Source: Paenibacillus wynnii (GTDB lineage: Bacteria; Bacillota; Bacilli; Paenibacillales; Paenibacillaceae). From it: a stretch of DNA of 64,000 nt. How positions within the stretch are numbered: the first letter of the stretch is position 1; each line of letters opens with the position of its first letter. The position numbers were made by a program, and so were the translations under genes. Of the stretch, positions 54,584 through 63,838 are shown piece after piece. The notes under the pieces are model-generated. The model made no database searches. It was not told where the DNA came from and saw nothing but the letters and a program-made list of their open reading frames with translations. The stretch covers positions 158,090-222,089 of the forward strand of contig NZ_JAUSTK010000006.1 in NCBI RefSeq assembly GCF_030812855.1. Direction: 5' to 3'.

Positions 54584-55942
54584 TTAAGATAGACCTTGCT
54601 CCTCGGTTACAGGCTCAGTATACGGGAGACCCGTCTGAGAAGCAAAAGCTGATAATGCTTCCAATGCGCGGTGAGCAAGAAGCTCATTTTTTTCTTTTTT
54701 ACTACGTATTTTCTTCTCAGGTTTCGGTAATAATCCAAAATTCGCATTCATGGGTTGGAAATGCTCCGGATCAGCGGTGGTGATATAGGCCGGCATGCTT
54801 CCCAATACACATTCCGATGGAAATACAAGACCCTCTTGACCCAGTGCTGCCCGTGCTGCATTGATTCCGGCAATTAATCCTGAAGCGGCAGATTCTACAT
54901 ATCCCTCCACCCCAGTCATTTGTCCGGCAAAGAACAGTCGTTCCTTACCTTTCATTTGATAGGTTGGATGAAGCAGCTTCGGAGAATTGATAAAGGTATT
55001 GCGATGCATAACGCCATAACGGACATATTCCGCATTCTCAAGCCCAGGGATAAGAGAGAACACTCGCTTTTGCTCTCCCCACTTCAGGTGAGTCTGGAAG
55101 CCAACAAGATTATAAAGCGTTCCTGCGGCATTATCCTGACGTAACTGAACCACTGCATACGGTAGTTTCCCTGTATTCGGATTTAACAATCCAACCGGCT
55201 TCATCGGCCCGAACAGGGCGGTTTGCTTGCCACGCTTCATCATAATTTCAATGGGCATACAGCCCTCAAAGTATATTTCCTTCTCAAAATCTTTAAGTGC
55301 AGCTACCTCTGCCGTAATGAGTGCATCATAGAAAACATCGAATTCCTCTTCCGTCATCGGACAGTTTAGGTATGCCGCCTCACCTTTATCGTAGCGGGAG
55401 GCCAGATATACCTTGCTCATATCAATGGAATCCTTCTCAACAATAGGAGCTGCTGCATCGTAGAAGTAAAAATACTCTTCCCCAAACAAACCCTTAATTT
55501 CAGCAGACAATGCCGGAGAAGTCAGCGGGCCAGTTGCAATAACAACAATCCCTTCCTCCGGTATATGCGTAAGTTCTTCATTTATAACCTCTACCAAAGG
55601 ATGGTTATGCAAGGTTGCTGTGATTTCACCGGAAAACCCATCCCGGTCAACGGCAAGTGCACCACCGGCAGGTACTGCATGACGGTCAGCAGCACCAAGC
55701 ACCAGAGAATCCAAACGGCGCATTTCTTCCTTCAGAACACCCACTGCATTCCCTAATCCGTTGGCGCGCAGTGAATTGCTGCATACGAGCTCTGCAAATT
55801 GATCTGTATGATGCGCCGGTGTCTTAACGACAGGCCGCATTTCGTAAAGTCTTACCGGTACCCCGCGCGAGGCAATCTGCCAAGCAGCTTCACTACCGGC
55901 CAGACCCGCACCTATTACTGTTACCTTTGCTGTTTCCGTCAA
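54584..55942 (-). CDS. trmFO: tRNA m5U54 methyltransferase TrmFO (folate/FAD-dependent)
   Basis: TrmFO methylates U54 of the tRNA T-loop using methylene-THF and FADH2. The 452-aa protein has an N-terminal FAD-binding [11 protein letters not shown], a conserved [27 protein letters not shown] block and [18 protein letters not shown]. The start is TTG at 55942 with AGGAGGT upstream. In B. subtilis xerC (codV) separates trmFO and hslV; here hslV follows directly. Confidence 0.97.
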   Translation of the reverse strand: MTETAKVTVIGAGLAGSEAAWQIASRGVPVRLYEMRPVVKTPAHHTDQFAELVCSNSLRANGLGNAVGVLKEEMRRLDSLVLGAADRHAVPAGGALAVDRDGFSGEITATLHNHPLVEVINEELTHIPEEGIVVIATGPLTSPALSAEIKGLFGEEYFYFYDAAAPIVEKDSIDMSKVYLASRYDKGEAAYLNCPMTEEEFDVFYDALITAEVAALKDFEKEIYFEGCMPIEIMMKRGKQTALFGPMKPVGLLNPNTGKLPYAVVQLRQDNAAGTLYNLVGFQTHLKWGEQKRVFSLIPGLENAEYVRYGVMHRNTFINSPKLLHPTYQMKGKERLFFAGQMTGVEGYVESAASGLIAGINAARAALGQEGLVFPSECVLGSMPAYITTADPEHFQPMNANFGLLPKPEKKIRSKKEKNELLAHRALEALSAFASQTGLPYTEPVTEEQGLS

Positions 55943-55967
55943 CTTCCCTTACCTCCTGTAAAGACTC

Positions 55968-58064
55968 TTATTCTGCTAATTCTTCGTTGTCTTCCACTGC
56001 CTCAGTATGGTCACATGACGTACATTGCAGCTTAGTTCCCTGCTTATTGCGTTTCTCTATCATCCATGATCCACATTCCGGACAAGGCTTAAGGGACGGT
56101 CTATCCCATGACACGAAATCACAGCCGGGATATTGATCGCAGCCATAGAATACTCGCCCTTTTTTACTCCGCCGTTCAACAACCTTACCTTCATTACATT
56201 TTGGACAGGTTACTCCAATATCTTTCACGATAGGCTTCGTATTACGGCAATCCGGAAAGCCCGAGCAAGCCAAAAATTTACCAAAGCGGCCCAGCTTATA
56301 AACCATCGATTTTCCGCATTTCTCACAAAACTCATCAGAAACTTCATCTTCAATCTCAATTTCTTTCATTTCTTCTTCTGCAAACACAAGGCGTTTTTCA
56401 AAAGACTCGTAGAATTCGGCCAACACTTTGACCCAATCCTCTGCGCCTTCACCCACATGGTCAAGATCATCTTCCATATTAGCCGTAAACTCAACGTTTA
56501 GAATCTCCGGGAAGAATTGCTCCATTTGCTCAATTACAAGTTCCCCGAGTTCGGTAGGCATGAACTTCTTCTCTTCAATAGCAACGTAACCGCGTTTTTG
56601 GATCGTTTCAAGTGTTGGTGCATACGTACTCGGACGGCCAATACCCAGCTCTTCCAACGTTTTTACCAATCTTGCTTCCGTATATCGCGGAGGCGGCTGG
56701 GTAAAATGCTGCTTCGGCTCGATGTTCTGCTTGACCAGATCGTCCCCGGCTGCCAAAGGAGGCAGGTACTTTTCTTCATCCGTAGTGCCATCATCATTAC
56801 CTTCAACGTAAATCTTCATGAAGCCTGCAAATGAAACCTTGGAACCCACGGCCCGGAAAATAGCAGTACCTGCTGTAATATCTACAGAAAGTGTATCTAG
56901 AACTGCTGAAGCCATCTGGCTCGATACAAAACGTTCCCATACCAGCTTATACAAGCGGAACTGATCCCGGCTCATAAATTCTTTCACCAGCTCAGGCTCA
57001 CGAAGTACTGAGGTTGGTCGGATGGCTTCATGGGCATCTTGAGCATTTGCGGCTTTTTTAGAATATTGTCGTGGCGTTTCCGGCAAAAACTTTTCACCGT
57101 ATTTTCCAGTAATCAGCTCTTTAGCCTCATCTTGTGCAGTGGTGGATACCCGAGTCGAGTCAGTACGCATATAGGTGATTAAACCCACGGTACCCTCTTT
57201 CCCTAACTCAACACCTTCATATAATTGTTGGGCAACTGACATTGTCTTGGCTGCGCGGAAGCCAAGCTTTCTTGCTGCCTCTTGCTGAAGGGAACTTGTT
57301 GTAAACGGTGCTGAAGGATGGCGTTGTCTTTCTTTTTCCTTGACTTCTTTTACTGTAAAAGCAGAATCCTTAATAGCTTCCAGAACTTCTAGAACATCAC
57401 TTTCTTGATGAAGCTCTTTTTTCTCACCTTTAAATTTGTGGAATTTAGCCTCAAAGACAGAATCCCTTATACCGAGTTTGGCTGTAATACTCCAATATTC
57501 AGTAGGCTCGAAATCAGATATTTCATTCTCACGGTCCATAATAATTTTAACAGCAACTGATTGCACTCGCCCAGCCGACAGTCCCTTTTTGACTTTCTTC
57601 CATAATAGTGGACTAATCTTATATCCAACCAGCCGATCTAGAATCCGCCGCGCCTGCTGAGCATTAACCAGATCCATATTAATTTTACGCGGTGTCTTGA
57701 ATGCATCTTTCACAGCTTGCTTCGTTATTTCGTTAAAAACAACTCTGCACTCCTCAGTTTGATCCAAATCCAGCGCATGCGCCAAGTGCCAAGCAATCGC
57801 TTCTCCCTCACGATCCGGGTCAGCTGCGAGATACACTTTTTTTACTTTCTTCCTGGCGTCTTTTAACTCTTTCAGAATGGAACCTTTTCCGCGTATAGTT
57901 ATATATTTTGGATTGAAATCATTCTCAACTTCTACACCGATCTGGCTTTTAGGTAGATCCCTAATATGACCCATGGATGCCTTTACGATATATTTACTGC
58001 CCAAATATTTGCCGATTGTTTTCGCCTTAGCTGGCGATTCGACAATGACTAATACATCAGCCAC
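55968..58064 (-). CDS. topA: DNA topoisomerase I
   Basis: TopA (698 aa) relaxes negative supercoils with a tyrosine-mediated single-strand break. It has the Toprim domain ([32 protein letters not shown]) and the active site [14 protein letters not shown] with the catalytic Tyr near residue 297. Three C-terminal four-Cys zinc ribbons follow (CEKCGKSM...[10 protein letters not shown]...[10 protein letters not shown]...C..C). The start is GTG at 58064 with GAGGAGG 8 nt upstream. It follows dprA by 37 nt. Confidence 0.97.
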   Translation of the reverse strand: MADVLVIVESPAKAKTIGKYLGSKYIVKASMGHIRDLPKSQIGVEVENDFNPKYITIRGKGSILKELKDARKKVKKVYLAADPDREGEAIAWHLAHALDLDQTEECRVVFNEITKQAVKDAFKTPRKINMDLVNAQQARRILDRLVGYKISPLLWKKVKKGLSAGRVQSVAVKIIMDRENEISDFEPTEYWSITAKLGIRDSVFEAKFHKFKGEKKELHQESDVLEVLEAIKDSAFTVKEVKEKERQRHPSAPFTTSSLQQEAARKLGFRAAKTMSVAQQLYEGVELGKEGTVGLITYMRTDSTRVSTTAQDEAKELITGKYGEKFLPETPRQYSKKAANAQDAHEAIRPTSVLREPELVKEFMSRDQFRLYKLVWERFVSSQMASAVLDTLSVDITAGTAIFRAVGSKVSFAGFMKIYVEGNDDGTTDEEKYLPPLAAGDDLVKQNIEPKQHFTQPPPRYTEARLVKTLEELGIGRPSTYAPTLETIQKRGYVAIEEKKFMPTELGELVIEQMEQFFPEILNVEFTANMEDDLDHVGEGAEDWVKVLAEFYESFEKRLVFAEEEMKEIEIEDEVSDEFCEKCGKSMVYKLGRFGKFLACSGFPDCRNTKPIVKDIGVTCPKCNEGKVVERRSKKGRVFYGCDQYPGCDFVSWDRPSLKPCPECGSWMIEKRNKQGTKLQCTSCDHTEAVEDNEELAE

Positions 58065-58101
58065 AAATTCGTCCTCCTCGTGTACTACGTAAGCTTCTAT
58101 A

Positions 58102-59220
58102 TTAAATTACCTTATAAATAGCGCCTGGTAATTGTGATACCGCTTTTTTTATGATTAAAGATAACAGAACTGAATGCAAATGTCCAAAATCCCACCGACT
58201 CCGTGCAAGCAGCTCATCAAGGGTAAATGGGCCCTGATGCAGTATATGGTATAGTTGGAACTCCTCTCTTGTCAATTTTTTTTCAATTATCGAGTCTTTT
58301 GAATCAGACACTATGGAGGCGTTTTCTTTCTGGGAGGGGTCTGGCTTCGACAAATAATGAGTATATTCCTCAAGGATATCCGCCGTACTGGTTACTAGTT
58401 TCGCCCCTTGTTTAATGAGTTCAAGTGCTCCCCTGCTTTTGGGAGAGGTGATAGGTCCGGGTACAGCAAATACATCCCTTCCAGCCTCTAAAGCTGCGTC
58501 CGATGTAATTAACGATCCGCTGCGGGTGTCTGCTTCAACCACCACAGTACCAAGGCTAATACCCGCTATAATGCGATTACGTTGTGGGAACAAACCCGGG
58601 TGACTTTTGGTTCCAATAGGGTATTCGGATAAAACCAGACCATCCTGCGCAATTTGCCGCAGCAAGTCTCGATTTTCCGGAGGATACACCTTATCCATTC
58701 CTGTAGCAATTACAGCAATGGTTCCTCCCCGTTTCAGTAGCGATGCTTCATGACATACGCTGTCGATGCCTCGGGCAAGTCCACTCACAACGGTTAACCC
58801 GGCTTCACTAAGTTCTTCTGCCAAAAACGAACCAACCTTACGGCCATATGACGTAGGGATGCGGGTTCCAACCATGGCGACCGAAGGACGGGATATTAAC
58901 TCAAGTCTCCCCCGGTAATAGATGACCCAAGGGGGCTGAGCCGTTTCCTTAAGAAGTTCAGGATACTCCTCATCCAAAATCGTAAGCAGCCCCACACCAC
59001 TTTCTTTCATTAAAGAGTAACGTGTAGAAATCCATGCTTCGGTAAAGCTCGCGGCGAGTTTTATCGACATATTCTCTTTTAATCCGAAATTCTCCCATTC
59101 TTCACTGGAAGCTTTGAAGAGCTTGTTAGACAAGTTACCTGCTTTACTAATTTTATAAATGGTTTTCCAGCCGATACCTTCCACTTCATTTAATCCGAAT
59201 AACAAATCACGATCGAGCAT
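58102..59220 (-). CDS. dprA: DNA processing protein DprA (Smf)
   Basis: DprA (372 aa) loads RecA onto incoming single-stranded DNA during natural transformation. The Rossmann-like core has [21 protein letters not shown] and [44 protein letters not shown]-terminal winged-helix (Z-DNA-binding-like) domain follows from ~310. The ATG at 59220 is 9 nt after GGGAG; an in-frame TTG two codons earlier is too close. It is the first gene of the dprA-topA-trmFO-hslVU run. Confidence 0.95.
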   Translation of the reverse strand: MLDRDLLFGLNEVEGIGWKTIYKISKAGNLSNKLFKASSEEWENFGLKENMSIKLAASFTEAWISTRYSLMKESGVGLLTILDEEYPELLKETAQPPWVIYYRGRLELISRPSVAMVGTRIPTSYGRKVGSFLAEELSEAGLTVVSGLARGIDSVCHEASLLKRGGTIAVIATGMDKVYPPENRDLLRQIAQDGLVLSEYPIGTKSHPGLFPQRNRIIAGISLGTVVVEADTRSGSLITSDAALEAGRDVFAVPGPITSPKSRGALELIKQGAKLVTSTADILEEYTHYLSKPDPSQKENASIVSDSKDSIIEKKLTREEFQLYHILHQGPFTLDELLARSRWDFGHLHSVLLSLIIKKAVSQLPGAIYKVI

Positions 59221-59339
59221 CCGCAATCTCTCCCTGTCATGGAAGGAGTTCCCTTCCTTATTGTGTATAACTGAAGACCTATAAACCCCTATGAACCACG
59301 ATAACCCTTAATTCAGATTGCCATTTGTGCGTAAAAACG

Positions 59340-59385
59340 CAAAAAAAGCAACCTTTCATTCCCTTGTGGGAACAAAAGGTTGCTT
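59340..59385 (-). terminator. Terminator of sucCD
   Basis: The minus strand forms a perfect 11-bp stem AAGCAACCTTT/AAAGGTTGCTT (loop contains a secondary TTCCC/GGGAA pairing) followed by TTTTTTTGCG. It lies about 90 nt after the sucD stop and before dprA. Confidence 0.9.
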
Positions 59386-59473
59386 ACCTTTGATATGATT
59401 ATAACTGAATCGCAAGATATTGTGGAGATTTTATCCAAAAGATATTAAAGAAGGCGGCTAACACTCATTATCC

Positions 59474-60403
59474 TTAGTGGGTTGTACAAGCATCCAAAAT
59501 ACCGCGTTCTTCAAGCACACTTACCAGCGTGGAGCCCATTTCCGCAGGTGTTGGTGCTACTTTGATTCCACAGGATTCCAAGACAGCGATCTTTTCACTC
59601 GCTGTTCCTTTACCGCCGGATATAATAGCTCCTGCATGACCCATCCGTTTGCCTGGAGGTGCGGTTGCGCCACCTATGAAGCCAACAACGGGTTTCACCA
59701 TGTTATCACGTATCCAAACCGCAGCTTCCTCTTCGGCAGTTCCGCCAATTTCGCCGATCATGATAACTGCTTTGGTACCCGGATCTTCATTAAACATCTT
59801 CAGTATGTCTATAAACTCCGAGCCCTTAACAGGGTCGCCACCGATACCCACAGCAGAAGATTGCCCGATTCCACGAGTAGTTAACTGGTGAACAGCTTCG
59901 TAAGTCAGTGTACCGCTGCGTGAAATGACTCCAACATAACCCGGCATATGAATATAACCTGGCATAATACCAATCTTACACTCCCCTGGAGTTATAACCC
60001 CTGGACAGTTCGGGCCAATCAGTACTGTTGATTTTCCTTCCATATAACGGGAAACTTTGACCATATCCAACACAGGAATGCCCTCTGTAATACAAATGAC
60101 CAGGTCTAGCTCAGCATCGACCGCTTCCATAATAGAATCGGCTGCAAATGCTGGAGGTACATAGATTACACTGGCAGTCGCTCCTGTTGCCGCTTTGGCT
60201 GCAACTACGGTGTCAAAGACCGGAAGGCTTACCTCTCCACCCTTTTCCAATTGGATGTTAACAAAGGTTCCGCCTTTACCCGGTGTAACTCCGCCGACCA
60301 TTTGTGTGCCGTAATCCAATGCTCCCTTTGTGTGGAATAACCCGGTTGAACCCGTTATGCCTTGCGTGATAACTTTCGTATTTTTATCTACAAGAATGCT
60401 CAT
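59474..60403 (-). CDS. sucD: Succinyl-CoA synthetase subunit alpha
   Basis: SucD (309 aa) is the CoA-binding, phosphohistidine subunit of the TCA-cycle enzyme converting succinyl-CoA to succinate with NTP formation. It has the GTNPNC-type CoA motif region ([25 protein letters not shown]) and the catalytic His in [25 protein letters not shown]. The start is the ATG at 60403 rather than the GTG at 60412, since AGGG is 11 nt upstream of the ATG. It follows sucC by 57 nt. Confidence 0.97.
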   Translation of the reverse strand: MSILVDKNTKVITQGITGSTGLFHTKGALDYGTQMVGGVTPGKGGTFVNIQLEKGGEVSLPVFDTVVAAKAATGATASVIYVPPAFAADSIMEAVDAELDLVICITEGIPVLDMVKVSRYMEGKSTVLIGPNCPGVITPGECKIGIMPGYIHMPGYVGVISRSGTLTYEAVHQLTTRGIGQSSAVGIGGDPVKGSEFIDILKMFNEDPGTKAVIMIGEIGGTAEEEAAVWIRDNMVKPVVGFIGGATAPPGKRMGHAGAIISGGKGTASEKIAVLESCGIKVAPTPAEMGSTLVSVLEERGILDACTTH

Positions 60404-60460
60404 GCGTGTCACATCCCTACTTTAATGGTCAATACGATCAACGAGATTAAACTTCCTTTA

Positions 60461-61621
60461 TCACTGTACAAGAGCAACGATCTTACGGGCTCCATCTGCC
60501 ATTGAATCTGCAGGTACGATATTCAGCCCCGATCCAGCCAGAATCTGCTTGCCAAGTTCTACATTTGTTCCTTCGAGACGCACAACAAGCGGTTTCGTTA
60601 AGCCAAGTTGGCCGGCAGCTTCCACTACACCATTAGCAATGACGTCACAACGCATAATACCGCCAAATATATTAACAAAAATTCCGTTAACCTTCGAATC
60701 CGACAAAATGATCTTGAAAGCCTCTGTAACCTTTTCTGTAGTGGCTCCGCCCCCTACATCCAGGAAGTTAGCAGGTTCTCCGCCGTAATATTTAATAATA
60801 TCCATTGTAGCCATCGCCAGACCTGCCCCATTCACCATACAGCCGATATTGCCGTCTAGCGCTATGTAGCTTAAATCATATTTCGAAGCTTCAATTTCCT
60901 TCTCGTCCTCTTCATCGAAATCGCGAAGCTCCAAGATGTCCTTATGACGGAACAATGCATTCGAGTCAAAATTAAGCTTGGCATCCAAGGCAATAATCTC
61001 TCCATCAGCCGTAACAACCAGTGGATTGATCTCCGCGATTGAGCAATCTTTATCCACGAAAGCTGAATATAACGCTTGCATAAACTTGACCGTTTTACCG
61101 ACAAGCTCATTGGGAATAGCAATACTGTAGGCGAGCTTACGAGCCTGGAATGTCTGCAGACCCACAGCCGGATCAATAATTTCCTTGAAAATCTTCTCCG
61201 GATGCGTTTCCGCAACTTCCTCAATTTCTGTTCCGCCTTCTTCGGAAGCCATCATAACGACCCGGCCGGAACCGCGGTCTACAACCAATCCGATGTAATA
61301 CTCCTTAACGATTTGACAGCCTTCCTCAATAAGCAGCCGCTTGACTACTTTTCCTTCTGGTCCTGTCTGGTGGGTAACCAATGTTTTGCCTAGGATTTCA
61401 GTTGCATAACTCCGTACCTCGTCGATACTTTTGGCTACTTTTACCCCACCAGCTTTACCGCGTCCACCGGCATGGATCTGGGCTTTTACCACAACTACCG
61501 GACTTTTCAGGGATTCAGCTGCTTGAACTGCTTCCTCCACTGTATAAGCCACTTTTCCATTAGGCACTGTGACTCCGTACTTCTTCAACACTTCTTTTCC
61601 CTGATACTCGTGGATATTCAT
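60461..61621 (-). CDS. sucC: Succinyl-CoA synthetase subunit beta (ADP-forming)
   Basis: SucC (386 aa) is the ATP-grasp subunit that binds nucleotide and partners with SucD. It starts [17 protein letters not shown], has [16 protein letters not shown] in the ATP-grasp domain and [29 protein letters not shown] near the C-terminus. AGGAGG precedes the ATG. It is the first gene of sucCD. Confidence 0.98.
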   Translation of the reverse strand: MNIHEYQGKEVLKKYGVTVPNGKVAYTVEEAVQAAESLKSPVVVVKAQIHAGGRGKAGGVKVAKSIDEVRSYATEILGKTLVTHQTGPEGKVVKRLLIEEGCQIVKEYYIGLVVDRGSGRVVMMASEEGGTEIEEVAETHPEKIFKEIIDPAVGLQTFQARKLAYSIAIPNELVGKTVKFMQALYSAFVDKDCSIAEINPLVVTADGEIIALDAKLNFDSNALFRHKDILELRDFDEEDEKEIEASKYDLSYIALDGNIGCMVNGAGLAMATMDIIKYYGGEPANFLDVGGGATTEKVTEAFKIILSDSKVNGIFVNIFGGIMRCDVIANGVVEAAGQLGLTKPLVVRLEGTNVELGKQILAGSGLNIVPADSMADGARKIVALVQ

Positions 61622-61651
61622 TCCGGAAGCCTCCTAAAGTGTTGCGGTGTC

Positions 61652-61668
61652 CTGCAGGCTGCCTGCAG
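61652..61668 (-). promoter_or_regulatory. Palindrome in sucC leader
   Basis: CTGCAGGC and GCCTGCAG are perfect inverse 8-mers with one central base. It lies about 30 nt upstream of the sucC start, where a hairpin could affect ribosome access or messenger stability. No function is known. Confidence 0.4.
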
Positions 61669-61750
61669 CTCCGCTTTCCGTTTTGATTGCCGCGGGGTAT
61701 GGTCCAGGCCGGTACAATATACACTTCCCGGAACTAGTAGAAACGGTTGA

Positions 61751-61768
61751 CCGTCCCTTCAGGGACGG
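61751..61768. terminator. CCGTCCC/GGGACGG hairpin between ohrR and sucC
   Basis: A perfect 7-bp stem with TTCA loop. The plus strand runs into CTTTGTTTCTCC, the minus strand into TCAACCGTTTC, so neither has an ideal U-tract. It may end ohrR transcripts or lie in the sucC leader. Confidence 0.4.
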
Positions 61769-61862
61769 CTTTGTTTCTCCGAGCGACATATGAAGCAAAG
61801 TATGAATTCCAACTATACTTTCTTATATGTCTAATAATGAAACCCAGAATAGTGTAACATGT

Positions 61863-61880
61863 TTTTAAAACGCTTTCCTT
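61863..61880 (-). promoter_or_regulatory. Candidate cre (CcpA) site upstream of sucCD
   Basis: The minus strand reads AAGGAAAGCGTTTTAAAA, which fits the cre consensus WWTGNAARCGNWWWCAWW at 16 of 18 positions. sucCD is subject to catabolite control in B. subtilis, so a CcpA role is plausible here but unproven. Confidence 0.35.
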
Positions 61881-61962
61881 AAAAATAATCATCATATATA
61901 CACATATTTTCGCTCGGTTTCATGCCGTAACGAGATCAATCACCTTGACAAATCACTTTGGG

Positions 61963-62430
61963 CTATCTCCGAGGTGTGCTTACATTCACTTCATGGACCC
62001 GACTGAGCAAGCTTTTGAACTGTCCCAGCAGATCTTCGAACTCCTTGCCGGACATAATTGTTCCCTCCATCATCTTGCTAGGAATACATGCTGCTTCCGC
62101 CTGTAAAGCCCAGCCTTGTTCAGTCAAAGAGATGAGTACCTTACGCTCATCCTGTAGGGAACGCTCACGTATAATTAGACCGGCAGCCTGCAACCGCTTG
62201 AGCAACGGAGTTAAAGTTCCTGAATCCAGGAAAAGCGCCTCTCCAATTTCCTTCACAGTGCATTGCTGTTTCTCCCATAAGACGAGCATTACAAGATACT
62301 GCGAATAGGTCACACCGATCTTGTCCAAATAAGGCTGATACAGTTTAGTAATCTCGCGTGAACAGGCATATATCGTAAAACAAAGTTGATTTTCAAGCAG
62401 CAGTTCAGGAGTTGTTGTCTTTTTTTCCAT
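61963..62430 (-). CDS. ohrR: MarR-family organic peroxide sensor OhrR
   Basis: OhrR (155 aa) represses ohr until its reactive cysteine is oxidised by organic hydroperoxide. The N-terminal [42 protein letters not shown] contains Cys17 at the position of the peroxidatic Cys15 of B. subtilis OhrR. Cys23 and a further cysteine in [10 protein letters not shown] are also present. The winged HTH with [41 protein letters not shown] is typical. It is divergent to ohr with a 145-bp shared control region. Confidence 0.93.
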   Translation of the reverse strand: MEKKTTTPELLLENQLCFTIYACSREITKLYQPYLDKIGVTYSQYLVMLVLWEKQQCTVKEIGEALFLDSGTLTPLLKRLQAAGLIIRERSLQDERKVLISLTEQGWALQAEAACIPSKMMEGTIMSGKEFEDLLGQFKSLLSRVHEVNVSTPRR

Positions 62431-62505
62431 GTCTTATTCACCTGCCTTCTTGCCCTCATTTTATCATAAAACGATATTAACTTCATGTTAATAGCAAAAA
62501 ATAAA

Positions 62506-62548
62506 TTGACTATTATTAATTTTGTGTTAAATTATATTGTGTACAATA
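62506..62548 (+). promoter_or_regulatory. ohr promoter and probable OhrR operator
   Basis: TTGACT (62506-62511) is followed after 16 nt by TAAATT (62528-62533). The inverted repeat TATTGT-GT-ACAATA (62535-62548) overlaps the predicted start and resembles OhrR operators, which are A/T-rich palindromes with TACAAT/ATTGTA half-sites. Binding would block transcription of ohr. Confidence 0.6.
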
Positions 62549-62575
62549 CATTAGATGGAACGGGAGAGATTACTA

Positions 62576-63004
62576 ATGATGGTAATACAACAAAAAATGT
62601 ACGAAACTACGGTTAAAGCAATTGGAGGACGAAACGGTTTTATCGAATCAGACAGCCCTCAACTGCGTTTAGATATCAGTACCCCCCGCGAAATGGGCGG
62701 TGCTGGCGGAGAAGGTACGAATCCTGAGCAATTGTTCGCAGCCGGTTACTCCGCTTGTTTCGATAGTGCGCTGAATATGGTTGCCCGTATGGGTAAAGTG
62801 AAAATAGAGGGTAGTGAAGTGACTGCTACGGTAAGCTTTGGCAAAGTGGAGGATGGTGGCTTCGGGATTGCAGTTAAGCTTGATGTACTTGTAAAAGGAG
62901 TAGATCACGCAACAGCCGTTTCCCTCGCTGAAGCCGCTCATGGAGCATGCCCATACTCCCGCGCTACACGCGGTAATATCGTTGTAGTTATTAATGTACT
63001 GTAA
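62576..63004 (+). CDS. ohr: Organic hydroperoxide resistance protein Ohr
   Basis: Ohr (142 aa from the ATG at 62576) is a thiol peroxidase that reduces fatty-acid and other organic hydroperoxides in the cytoplasm using lipoylated proteins. Both catalytic cysteines are seen, in AAGYSACFDSAL and HGACPYSRATRGN, with the conserved Arg in STPREMGGAGGEGTNPEQLFAAG. The start was set from GGGAGAG 7 nt upstream; the frame opens seven codons earlier. It faces ohrR divergently and ends in a strong terminator shared with agrBD. Confidence 0.95.
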   Translation: MMVIQQKMYETTVKAIGGRNGFIESDSPQLRLDISTPREMGGAGGEGTNPEQLFAAGYSACFDSALNMVARMGKVKIEGSEVTATVSFGKVEDGGFGIAVKLDVLVKGVDHATAVSLAEAAHGACPYSRATRGNIVVVINVL

Positions 63005-63024
63005 AATAGTATATCCAGACAGCT

Positions 63025-63051
63025 AAAAAAGGAGCCGAAAGGCTCCTTTTT
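63025..63051. terminator. Bidirectional terminator between ohr and agrD
   Basis: A perfect GGAGCC-GAAA-GGCTCC hairpin is flanked by AAAAAA on the left and TTTTT on the right, so it can stop ohr (plus strand) and agrBD (minus strand) transcripts converging here. Confidence 0.92.
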
Positions 63052-63096
63052 CAATTCGCAGTAGCTGTGGTATCCTGAACTCCCTGTCGGAAGGAA

Positions 63097-63219
63097 TTAT
63101 TTAAGCAGCTCCCGCGGGGTTTCACCTTGATAAACAAACAGAAAGCTGGGTGTAGAGACGATGATAACCGCAAGCAATGAAAGACCACTAGCCAATGCAT
63201 ATATACTTTTTTTGAACAT
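63097..63219 (-). CDS. agrD: AgrD-like cyclic lactone autoinducer precursor (Ser-type)
   Basis: This 40-residue peptide has an N-terminal amphipathic/hydrophobic leader (MFKKSIYALASGLSLLAVII), a short core (STPSFLFV) and the C-terminal recognition tail YQGETPRELLK, which matches the P-x-E-L pattern of AgrD. Aligning the Pro six residues after the cleavage site, as in S. aureus AgrD, puts the ring at Ser25-Phe-Leu-Phe-Val29, so the macrocycle would be a lactone rather than a thiolactone. It follows agrB; its Shine-Dalgarno AAGGAGGTGA lies in the last codons and stop of agrB. Processing and sensing are inferred. Confidence 0.85.
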   Translation of the reverse strand: MFKKSIYALASGLSLLAVIIVSTPSFLFVYQGETPRELLK

Positions 63220-63225
63220 GAAATC

Positions 63226-63741
63226 TCACCTCCTTAACTTAATCAGCGTTGCACTTTGGAAGAAGAAAGATAGAGCCAACATCGGTGATTGAATTAGCAG
63301 GTTAGAGGCTACAATTAAAGCGGCTGCGATTTTCAAATAAGGATAATATTTCGAAGGTATGCGGGATTGTTTTTGGATTCCTGAAGGTGCATAGAATAGT
63401 ACTAACAAAATTCCTGTGATATTCAGGATTTGGATCCAAAGGGCACTGGTTTGCAGCAAGGACATGACTGATATTATGGATGTAGTCCCTACTACACACC
63501 AAAAACCCGACTTTAAGTGAAACCCGCCTGTAAGTTGTCTCAAAATGGCGAAAGCAATCAGAACGGTTACTGTCTCTTGAGTCTTCGCAGTTAACAAAGA
63601 TATGACCAAACTAAAAAATATAATGGAGATTGCATTTATTAGCAGACTTAATGCGAATTTCAGTACTGATTCCGAGGCAGGATGTTCAGGAACAATAAGC
63701 TTGATCCTTACCGCCAATTTTGTAGCCATAATCTCAATCAT
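63226..63741 (-). CDS. agrB: AgrB-like accessory gene regulator endopeptidase
   Basis: AgrB (171 aa) is the membrane cysteine endopeptidase that trims and cyclises AgrD. The catalytic pair occurs as RQLTGGFHLKSGFWC, with His and Cys seven residues apart, as for H77/C84 of S. aureus AgrB. Four to six hydrophobic segments surround it. AGAGG is 9 nt upstream of the ATG at 63741; an in-frame ATG four codons later is possible. agrD follows after 6 nt. No agrC or agrA is visible in the 259 bp upstream. Confidence 0.9.
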   Translation of the reverse strand: MIEIMATKLAVRIKLIVPEHPASESVLKFALSLLINAISIIFFSLVISLLTAKTQETVTVLIAFAILRQLTGGFHLKSGFWCVVGTTSIISVMSLLQTSALWIQILNITGILLVLFYAPSGIQKQSRIPSKYYPYLKIAAALIVASNLLIQSPMLALSFFFQSATLIKLRR

Positions 63742-63838
63742 CGTTTTTTTCCTCTCGAATCAAATAGTACAAAAGATGTTGTTAGATGAATCCGTTAACA
63801 ATATGTTGAAATATTTCTGAATTGCTATGTATAATAAA

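Larger units (their letters stand above)
61622..61962. other. Intergenic region between ohrR and sucC (sucCD control region)
   Basis: This 341-bp gap holds no gene. In the minus-strand leader of sucC there is a perfect palindrome CTGCAGGC-T-GCCTGCAG (61652-61668) just upstream of the Shine-Dalgarno, and a CCGTCCC-TTCA-GGGACGG hairpin (61751-61768). Upstream, a cre-like site (61863-61880) precedes TCATTA and TATAGT hexamers 17 nt apart (about 61808-61836), a weak promoter candidate. No riboswitch signature was recognised. Confidence 0.6.

Noticed and set aside
63097..63219. Lanthipeptide or other RiPP precursor instead of AgrD
   Set aside because: No modification enzymes are adjacent; the P-R-E-L tail and a directly upstream AgrB-type protease explain it better.
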